Both the position numbers and the translations under genes were made by a program. From Omnitrophica bacterium GWA2_41_15 (GTDB lineage: Bacteria; Omnitrophota; Gorgyraeia; Gorgyraeales; Gorgyraeaceae): a stretch of 6,798 nucleotides of DNA. Positions within the stretch are counted from its first letter, which is position 1, and each line of letters begins with the position of its first letter. Below the pieces are notes generated by a model. It made no database searches. It worked only from the letters and a program-made list of their open reading frames with translations, and was not told the DNA's origin. The stretch lies in NCBI GenBank assembly GCA_919902485.1, contig CAKKRB010000279.1:1-6798 (forward strand). The letters run 5' to 3'. Below, piece after piece: positions 1 to 4,936 of the stretch.

Positions 1-1980
1 GTTAAGCTCATATGCCCTTTCAGACTGGGATATTGTCTTGACAGGGAAATACCATATGCTTTCAGCCTTTTTTGAAAAAATAAAATCTACGCTCATGTCT
101 CCACCTGAATCCTTTATAGAAAACAGACTCGAGCCTGACACAGCTCCTGTGTCGTTAATACCGGCTATACGAGATTCTGAAAAATAACTATACCTGTCTG
201 AATTAAGAGATGGCATTGTAAGGTTAAACTCTACGCCGAATATTGTATCAATAGCTTGTTTGCTCAGATTTTTTAAAGTATAAGAACAAACAATTCCACC
301 TACGGGGTGGAACAAAGTTCCACCCCGTAGGTGGTAAGGTTTAATTTCTTTAGTAACTACAACAGCCATGCCGCCTACCCTGCCTTCTCTTTCAAGAATA
401 ACCTTATCCTTGGTTTTTTTACCTTTATAAACAGCATTTATAAAATCGCCCAGCTCTTTATATTTACAATCTATAAAATCCTGAAACGAAACACTGCTGT
501 CAATAAAATGGTCTACAAGGCAGCCCCTTATATGCTTATCATAGACAAATTTACCTTTTAATCCAGGATCAATAGTCTTTGCATCTTTGTGAATAGTGCA
601 TATAGCGTCTGGGGTGCTGGACTGGCCCATCTTTGCCAGGATCTTTTTGTGATATTCTTCTTCATGCCTTGCAATTGAATTTACAAGGTTCGTGGAAATC
701 TTTTTATTGTCTAACTCCCTGATTATCCCGCCTGAGCCAGGATCTATACATACAGAAACTTCTTTATTCTCAATTATAAATGCCTTTTTGCTGTTTTCGT
801 AGAAATCTGTTTCTCTTATTTCAATCCAATCTTTTTTACCTTTGCGTAAGGCTTCATCCGCAATTTTTTCAGCATTTATCAAATGCTTGTAAATAGCTTT
901 TCTAAGATGATAAAGATACAGCCCTCCGAATACGCCGTGCCAGTAAGCGCAATTGCACTGGCCCATATATAACTCACGTAAGGCTCGCTTACCTGGCTCA
1001 ATGCTTCCCTCGGCTTTGCTCGGGACAGGCAAGGCTCTAGGTTCCAGGGAATTTACTTTTTTGCTTACATAATGCATTTTTCGAACCATCTGATTCGTTT
1101 CCGGGTATTTCTTAAGAAAATTCATCCAGGATCCATGCGACCATTCCATCATTTCCTGATACGATGCCTCTGGGATCTTTATCTTTTTAACAGGCGCATT
1201 TGATTTAAGGTAATCCGAGAGCTTAATTGTTTCCACCCAGTCTTTATTCTTCATGAGTTCGTCAAAAAATTTTCCCAGCCAGTTTTGTTTATAGACCCAG
1301 TCATGAGTAAAAGGCCACTCTCCGAATTTTTCAGCGTCATCTCCATATGTAAATAGGGGACGGTCGCGACCGTCCCCTATTTGTTTAAAATAATTTATTA
1401 TCTCTGCAGGCATCTTAAAGGGTATCATGTAGCGAAGCTTTTTACTGGAAGGGAATATTGATATCTCCTTTGCTTTTTCGCCTGTTGTAAAATATCCGAA
1501 GAGCTCATCTTCTTTAAGGCCTGCCTTTATAAAATGTTCATCGTCTAAGATGGAATATTTCATGCCAGCCCTGTTAAAATCCCTGCTTAGTTCCGGCACC
1601 CATACCCTCTCAGGCGTCCATATGCCATCTGGCTTCTGGCCAAATCTTTTTTTAACATAATTAGACATCATCTTTATCTGGCCAAGCCTATCCTCTTCTG
1701 GGATGCTTACAAAAATAGGCTCATAATATCCGCCGCCTACTATCTCCACCTGGCCTCTTACAACCATTACCTTAACCCTGTCTATGTAATCAGGATGAAC
1801 TCTCTCAAAATAATCCAGAAGGCATCCTGAAAAGTGCAAAGACATCTTTATTCCGGGGTATTTTTCAAAAACATCCAGGAAGGGTTTGTAGCAATTCTGA
1901 TAGGCCCTTTCTATAATATCATCGAAATTGCCAACAGGCTGGTGAAAATGCAGACATATCCCAAAATATATTTTATTCAT
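1..1980 (-). CDS. GH57 4-α-glucanotransferase (3' end cut by window edge)
   Basis: Probable 4-α-glucanotransferase (amylomaltase-type activity of family GH57), which moves α-1,4-glucan segments between chains in the cytoplasm. Hand translation gives 660 residues from the ATG at 1980 to the window edge with no stop, so the C-terminus is missing. Visible GH57 motifs: HFHQP (residues 11-15), GQVEIVGGGYYEP (76-88), GIWTPERVW (119-127) with E124 as likely nucleophile, DDAEKFGEWP (214-223) with D214/D215 as likely acid/base, and QCNCAYWHGVFGGLYL (341-356). Downstream, residues from about 380 resemble the β-rich DUF1925/DUF1926 region of the Thermococcus litoralis-type enzyme, including FGVEFNL (581-587). 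The gene follows glgA by 29 bases, so it is probably the distal gene of the same operon. It is odd in carrying three repeat-derived in-frame insertions, near residues 200-210, 314-335 and 550-562, which should make it longer than the roughly 660-residue family norm. An α-amylase role is a less likely alternative. Confidence 0.88.
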   Translation of the reverse strand, partial: MNKIYFGICLHFHQPVGNFDDIIERAYQNCYKPFLDVFEKYPGIKMSLHFSGCLLDYFERVHPDYIDRVKVMVVRGQVEIVGGGYYEPIFVSIPEEDRLGQIKMMSNYVKKRFGQKPDGIWTPERVWVPELSRDFNRAGMKYSILDDEHFIKAGLKEDELFGYFTTGEKAKEISIFPSSKKLRYMIPFKMPAEIINYFKQIGDGRDRPLFTYGDDAEKFGEWPFTHDWVYKQNWLGKFFDELMKNKDWVETIKLSDYLKSNAPVKKIKIPEASYQEMMEWSHGSWMNFLKKYPETNQMVRKMHYVSKKVNSLEPRALPVPSKAEGSIEPGKRALRELYMGQCNCAYWHGVFGGLYLYHLRKAIYKHLINAEKIADEALRKGKKDWIEIRETDFYENSKKAFIIENKEVSVCIDPGSGGIIRELDNKKISTNLVNSIARHEEEYHKKILAKMGQSSTPDAICTIHKDAKTIDPGLKGKFVYDKHIRGCLVDHFIDSSVSFQDFIDCKYKELGDFINAVYKGKKTKDKVILEREGRVGGMAVVVTKEIKPYHLRGGTLFHPVGGIVCSYTLKNLSKQAIDTIFGVEFNLTMPSLNSDRYSYFSESRIAGINDTGAVSGSSLFSIKDSGGDMSVDFIFSKKAESIWYFPVKTISQSERAYELN
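296..334. repeat. Perfect 39-bp palindrome inside the glucanotransferase gene
   Basis: Two perfect 18-bp arms, CCACCTACGGGGTGGAAC (296-313) and its exact reverse complement (317-334), flank a 3-base loop. Its length is exactly 13 codons. It is read in frame in the 4-α-glucanotransferase as about residues 550-562 (HLRGGTLFHPVGG). It sits between VVTKEIKP and IVCSYTLKNLS, which read like adjoining β-strands of the C-terminal domain, so the peptide is probably a surface-loop insertion. The family match to the other palindromes of this window is weak; they share only the GTAGG or TACGGGG type ends. Confidence 0.93.
975..1037. repeat. Near-identical 12-base direct repeats bracketing an in-frame insertion
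   Basis: On the minus strand GAGCCTTGCCTG (1037-1026) recurs as GAGCCTTACGTG (986-975), matching at 10 of 12 bases. The period is 51 bases, exactly 17 codons. The segment encodes about residues 315-335 of the 4-α-glucanotransferase, just before the conserved LYMGQCNCAYWHG block. It contains the imperfect palindrome at 1006-1025. The repeats could be a decayed target duplication or a local tandem duplication; the sequence alone does not decide. Confidence 0.5.
1006..1025. repeat. Imperfect 20-bp palindromic element within coding sequence
   Basis: The plus strand reads TCCCTCGGCTTTGCTCGGGA: TCCC/GGGA ends around a partly symmetric core. The layout resembles the short CCCTTCGACTTCGCTCAGGG-like repeats that are scattered through many bacterial genomes (recalled resemblance, not searched). 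It is translated on the minus strand as part of PVPSKAEGS in the 4-α-glucanotransferase, in a stretch rich in Pro, Glu, Lys and Arg that does not look like the conserved family fold. Confidence 0.5.
1351..1382. repeat. Perfect 32-bp palindrome beside the GH57 catalytic motif
   Basis: Arms AAATAGGGGACGGTCG (1351-1366) and CGACCGTCCCCTATTT (1367-1382) are exact reverse complements with no spacer. The element is read in frame in the 4-α-glucanotransferase as about residues 200-210 (QIGDGRDRPLF). This is only three residues before the DDAEKFG motif that carries the predicted acid/base. The TAGGGGA-GG core resembles the palindrome at 4906-4936. Confidence 0.93.
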
Positions 1981-1985
1981 TATAT

Positions 1986-2006
1986 AATCACCCCCACCGC
2001 GTGATT
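1986..2006 (-). promoter_or_regulatory. Ribosome-binding region of the glucanotransferase in a small hairpin
   Basis: In the 29-base glgA–glucanotransferase gap the transcript reads AATCAC (2006-2001), a 9-base loop GCGGTGGGG, then GTGATT (1991-1986), followed by ATATA and the ATG at 1980. The G-rich Shine-Dalgarno-like GGGGGTGA lies partly in the loop and partly in the 6-bp stem. The stem could modestly lower initiation unless ribosomes leaving glgA open it. Such a short stem can occur by chance. Confidence 0.35.
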
Positions 2007-2009
2007 TAT

Positions 2010-3440
2010 TTATAGGTTTTTGTAGAGCTTCAGGTATTGCTCTGCTGAAGATTCCCAGGAATAATCGCAAGCGAGACAATTTTTAACAAGCGCGTCCCAG
2101 AGTTTTTTATTCTTAAATATAGCCACAGCGTCTTTAATAGCTCCTAGAAACGCCTCATTGGTAGCGTCTTTAAATTTAAAGCCGTTGCCTTTTTTAGTGG
2201 AAGGGTTGAAATTCTGAATTGTATCATCCAGGCCGCCTACTGCCCTTACCACAGGAACTGTGCCGTATTTAAGGCTGTACATCTGGTTCAATCCGCATGG
2301 TTCATACCTGGACGGCATTAAAAACATATCAGCGCCTGCTTCTATCTTGTGAGACAGGGCATTGTCAAATTTTATACTCACGCCTACTTTGCCTTTATGC
2401 TTTTTGGCCAGATCCTGGAATATATTATTGTATTTTTCGTCTCCGAACCCGAGTATGACAAAATCAGACTCCTTCAAAATATCTTTCATGATATTCACAA
2501 CCAGGTCTATACCCTTTTGCTCGGCGAGCCTTGTTATCATCGCTACCATAGGCCTCTTGGCGTTGTATTTTATTCCAAATACATCTGCCAGGTCTTTTTT
2601 GCAAGCTGCCTTGCCGCTCGTATCTTTTTCATCAAATTTCTCAGCTATAAATTTATCATTTGCCGGGCTCCACACAGAATAATCAACCCCGTTTATTATT
2701 CCATAGAGCATTTTTTCTTTTGCCCTTAAAAGTCCGTCCAGACCGCACCCGAATTCAGGGCTCAGTATCTCCCTCGAGTAACCCTTGCTCACAGTGCTTA
2801 TGGCGTCTGAGAATATCATCCCGGCCTTCATGAAATTAGCCTTGCCCCAGAACTCAATGCCGTCAGCTGTATACAGATCCCACGGCACATCAATATAAGG
2901 CAATACCTCTCCGGGAAAAAGCCCCTGATACGCCATATTGTGTATTGTAAAAAGTATTTTTGTTTTGCTGAACAAAGGATCTGATTTGTGATGCGTCCTT
3001 ATATACAAAGGCACCAACCCTGACTGCCAGTCATTGCAGTGCAGGACATCCTGCTTTCCTATATATTGAATGGATGCGATTATAGCCTTTGCGTAAAAAG
3101 CAAACCTGAACGCGTTGTCCTGATAATCGCTCTGAGGGGTGCCGTATAAAAATTCCCTGTCATAATATTCGTTTTTCTCTATAAAATACACATCCACGCC
3201 ATTCTGTTTCAGAATAAGGAGATTAAAAAATTCTTCTCTGTTATATATCCTTAAGGATATATTCTTCTTAAACATCACTGGCTTGAACCCATTTTTCTTC
3301 ACCAGCTGGTAATAGGGCAGAATAGCGCTGGACTTGTGGCCTTTTTTAGCAATTGCCTCTGGCAAAGCACCCACTACATCTGCCAGTCCGCCGGTTTTCG
3401 CGAACGGAAAAACTTCTGGAGAAATAAGCAAAATATTCAT
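2010..3440 (-). CDS. glgA: Glycogen synthase (GT5, ADP/UDP-glucose type)
   Basis: Glycogen synthase, family GT5, which transfers glucose from an NDP-glucose donor to the non-reducing end of α-1,4-glucan in the cytoplasm. The protein has 476 residues, matching the usual length of about 475-480. The N-terminal GT5 domain (about 1-240) opens with the SPEVFPFAKTGGLADVVGAL region and the donor/acceptor KTGGL motif (K15-L19). Next come HCNDWQSGL (134-142) and TIHNMAYQG (165-173). The linker carries NGVDYSVWSP (250-259). The GT-B C-terminal half has MITRLAEQKG (301-310), SRYEPCGLNQ (377-386) with E380 at the catalytic glutamate position, and the GTVPVVRAVGGLDDT block (393-407). The terminal YSWE (460-463) is also typical. 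The ATG at 3440 has an AAAGGA ribosome site at 3450-3445 that touches the stop codon of the preceding GH57 gene. No truncation or repeat insertion is seen. Confidence 0.98.
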   Translation of the reverse strand: MNILLISPEVFPFAKTGGLADVVGALPEAIAKKGHKSSAILPYYQLVKKNGFKPVMFKKNISLRIYNREEFFNLLILKQNGVDVYFIEKNEYYDREFLYGTPQSDYQDNAFRFAFYAKAIIASIQYIGKQDVLHCNDWQSGLVPLYIRTHHKSDPLFSKTKILFTIHNMAYQGLFPGEVLPYIDVPWDLYTADGIEFWGKANFMKAGMIFSDAISTVSKGYSREILSPEFGCGLDGLLRAKEKMLYGIINGVDYSVWSPANDKFIAEKFDEKDTSGKAACKKDLADVFGIKYNAKRPMVAMITRLAEQKGIDLVVNIMKDILKESDFVILGFGDEKYNNIFQDLAKKHKGKVGVSIKFDNALSHKIEAGADMFLMPSRYEPCGLNQMYSLKYGTVPVVRAVGGLDDTIQNFNPSTKKGNGFKFKDATNEAFLGAIKDAVAIFKNKKLWDALVKNCLACDYSWESSAEQYLKLYKNL

Positions 3441-3444
3441 ATTA

Positions 3445-3450
3445 TCCTTT
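3445..3450 (-). promoter_or_regulatory. Ribosome-binding site of glgA
   Basis: AAAGGA lies four bases before the glgA ATG. Its first base is the last base of the TGA stop of the upstream GH57 gene (3452-3450). It supports the ATG at 3440 and implies coupled translation of the two genes. Confidence 0.7.
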
Positions 3451-4661
3451 CATTGTAGTATCTCGTCTCTGATCTTACTCGCAATATACCTTGTCACAAT
3501 CACTTTTCTGTAACATTTTTTCTTTTCAGAGTCCCTGCAGCCTGAACTAGCCACTGAAAGATATGCATTAAATATCGCCTCTTCCTGCAAAACAAGGCCC
3601 TTATTTATCATATTCTCGCTCCGCATCCTGCCTTTATTCGCCCACCAGAACTGACAGCTGTGCAAAGCCATATCCAGCGTAGCCCTGGCTGCGTTAAAAA
3701 AAGAAATAGACCTGTCATTATCTTTCTTATCCTCTGCGTCTTGAAATATCTCTAAACACAGGCTCATGTGTTCCCATTGCAGCCTGTGGACATTATTATG
3801 AGGCGTGTTCCACAATGGATAAAAATTCCCAGCCATGATTTCTTCGTTGGTTGTGCTCCATGAAGAAGGCCTGGGAGGCTTTGTTTTTACTGCTGGAAAT
3901 ATCTTTAAGAGGTCGCTGATATTAACAGCTTTTACCTCATCTGAATCCTCTATGATTTCGTAAACAGCTCCGAGAAATATGTTTCCCCAATCACGTATAT
4001 GATGGCCGAACGTCTCTGCATCCATTGCTGTAATAATATATACATCTTCATTATCCTTGGCCAGACCTTTAATGTTAGCGACAAACCCATTCGCGTCCAG
4101 ATTTTTGAAACTTATCATGTTGCTTACTATATCATCCCTGAAAAAAGCCTTCATTATACCTGAAGAGAGCTTAAAACTTGATATATAATCAAGCGGCCAT
4201 TTTGACTGGCATGCAATGCCGCTCACTATAACCCATTCATAACCCATATCTCTTACAATGGAAGCTGTTTCATCCGAATAGCACATCTCAGGCAGGAAAA
4301 ATCCCTTTGGCTTGTACGCATCTTTGAAGAAATTAAGATTTGTTTCTTTGTTTAATCCTATCTGTCTTCTGGTTTCTTTTTCGGGTATTAAAGGCAGTAT
4401 TGCGTGGAATTTTGCTGATTCAACAAACTCAACCTGGCTGTTATTGCCAAGCTCTCTTAGGCCTTTTACAATATCCTGGTGGCCATGCTCGTCCAGCATC
4501 TGGGTAAGCACCCCGCACATATTTACAGTGAACCTGGATTCAGGATGCTCCTTAAAGACTTCTACTAACGGCCTGTAAGATTCATCGCATATCCTTGACA
4601 GTACGTCATGGGATTGAGTCGGTGGCTGGTAAAAATGCAATAGCGGCGCCCAGTATATCAT
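3450..4661 (-). CDS. GH57-family glycoside hydrolase/transferase, specificity unknown
   Basis: A 403-residue GH57-family protein expected to act on α-glucan by a retaining mechanism; the exact reaction cannot be read from sequence. Motifs in order: HFYQPP (9-14); SQVEFVESAKFHAILPLI (75-92), matching the second GH57 region; GFFLPEMCYS (120-129) with E125 as candidate nucleophile; MDAETFGHH (213-221) with D214 as candidate acid/base; and a late aromatic HSCQFWWA segment (334-341). All expected catalytic positions are present, so it is probably active. It starts in a 4-base ATGA overlap with the DUF2934-like gene, with GGAG (4669-4666) before the ATG, and ends 9 bases before glgA. This suggests coupled expression with glycogen synthesis. 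The length suits a catalytic domain plus a short helical C-terminus and no carbohydrate-binding module. It could be an α-amylase, a debranching-type hydrolase or a glucanotransferase. Confidence 0.88.
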   Translation of the reverse strand: MIYWAPLLHFYQPPTQSHDVLSRICDESYRPLVEVFKEHPESRFTVNMCGVLTQMLDEHGHQDIVKGLRELGNNSQVEFVESAKFHAILPLIPEKETRRQIGLNKETNLNFFKDAYKPKGFFLPEMCYSDETASIVRDMGYEWVIVSGIACQSKWPLDYISSFKLSSGIMKAFFRDDIVSNMISFKNLDANGFVANIKGLAKDNEDVYIITAMDAETFGHHIRDWGNIFLGAVYEIIEDSDEVKAVNISDLLKIFPAVKTKPPRPSSWSTTNEEIMAGNFYPLWNTPHNNVHRLQWEHMSLCLEIFQDAEDKKDNDRSISFFNAARATLDMALHSCQFWWANKGRMRSENMINKGLVLQEEAIFNAYLSVASSGCRDSEKKKCYRKVIVTRYIASKIRDEILQ

Positions 4662-4849
4662 TTTACTCCAAGGTCTTCCTTCACTAATCTTTCAGCATTA
4701 AGCCAGTCTTCCAGGTCATTGCCCTGCTTACAGCCTCTTTTTTCATATAGTTCATATGCCTTTTGCTGGACTAACTGCATAAATTCTTCGCGGCTGACGC
4801 GCTCTTCATTATTATTCAGCGCCAATACCTTCTTCAGTTTCTTAAGCAT
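4658..4849 (-). CDS. Small DUF2934-like protein
   Basis: A 63-residue protein of unknown function. From about residue 17 it shows the DUF2934-like pattern: hydrophobic/QKAYELYEKRG (29-39), then a short loop and DLEDWLNAERLV (45-56). The pattern predicts two helices, and proteins of this group are small, soluble and uncharacterised. The N-terminus is Lys-rich (MLKKLKKVL). The ATG at 4849 is preceded by a strong AAGGAGG and, further up, by a near-consensus promoter, so this appears to be the first gene of the transcript that continues into the GH57 gene, glgA and the glucanotransferase. Its stop overlaps the next start as ATGA, arguing for a co-regulated partner. No catalytic residues can be proposed, and a regulatory or scaffolding role would be a guess. 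Confidence 0.8.
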   Translation of the reverse strand: MLKKLKKVLALNNNEERVSREEFMQLVQQKAYELYEKRGCKQGNDLEDWLNAERLVKEDLGVK

Positions 4850-4853
4850 CTCT

Positions 4854-4860
4854 CCTCCTT
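4854..4860 (-). promoter_or_regulatory. Strong ribosome-binding site of the DUF2934-like gene
   Basis: AAGGAGG lies 4 bases before the ATG at 4849. It is the strongest Shine-Dalgarno match in the window and fixes the start of this small gene. It would sit almost at the 5' end of a transcript made from the promoter at 4873-4901. Confidence 0.8.
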
Positions 4861-4872
4861 TGTGTCTTATAG

Positions 4873-4901
4873 AATATATCAGATAATAAAATCCTTGTCA
4901 A
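4873..4901 (-). promoter_or_regulatory. Predicted sigma-70-type promoter for the DUF2934–GH57–glgA–glucanotransferase genes
   Basis: Reading leftwards, a perfect −35 box TTGACA (4901-4896) is followed by a 17-base spacer and TATATT (4878-4873), which matches the −10 consensus at 5 of 6 positions. Transcription would begin near 4866, giving a leader of about 17 bases that holds the AAGGAGG site. It lies in the only intergenic gap of the window longer than 30 bases. The upstream palindrome (4906-4936) ends just 4 bases before the −35 box. A second start of this kind would let the four downstream genes be expressed independently of the branching-enzyme pair. It is a prediction from consensus only. 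Confidence 0.72.
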
Positions 4902-4905
4902 TATC

Positions 4906-4936
4906 CGTAGGGGAGGGTTTCAAACCCTCCCCTACG
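4906..4936. repeat. Perfect 31-bp palindrome supplying a stop codon
   Basis: Arms CGTAGGGGAGGGTTT (4906-4920) and AAACCCTCCCCTACG (4922-4936) surround a single base. It is clearly the same family as the element at 5058-5086 (shared GTAGGG, GG-TTT-C-AAA-CC and CCCTAC). The TAG stop of the 442-residue GH57 gene (4934-4932) lies inside it. It can form a stable RNA hairpin, but no T-run follows, so it is not a standard intrinsic terminator. Confidence 0.95.

Noticed and set aside
2349..2729. Plus-strand open frames opposite glgA
   Set aside because: They lie antisense to conserved GlgA motifs and resemble no known protein; they are shadows of the real gene. The same holds for plus-strand frames at 331-561, 4312-4578, 5152-5397 and 5505-5856.
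4850..4931. Riboswitch or structured leader in the intergenic gap
   Set aside because: The predicted leader from the promoter is only about 17 bases, too short for an aptamer, and the only structure is the repeat palindrome upstream of the promoter.
4906..4936. Intrinsic terminator after the 442-residue GH57 gene
   Set aside because: The hairpin is strong, but the transcript continues with GGATATTGAC rather than a U-run, and the sequence belongs to a repeat family also present inside coding regions.
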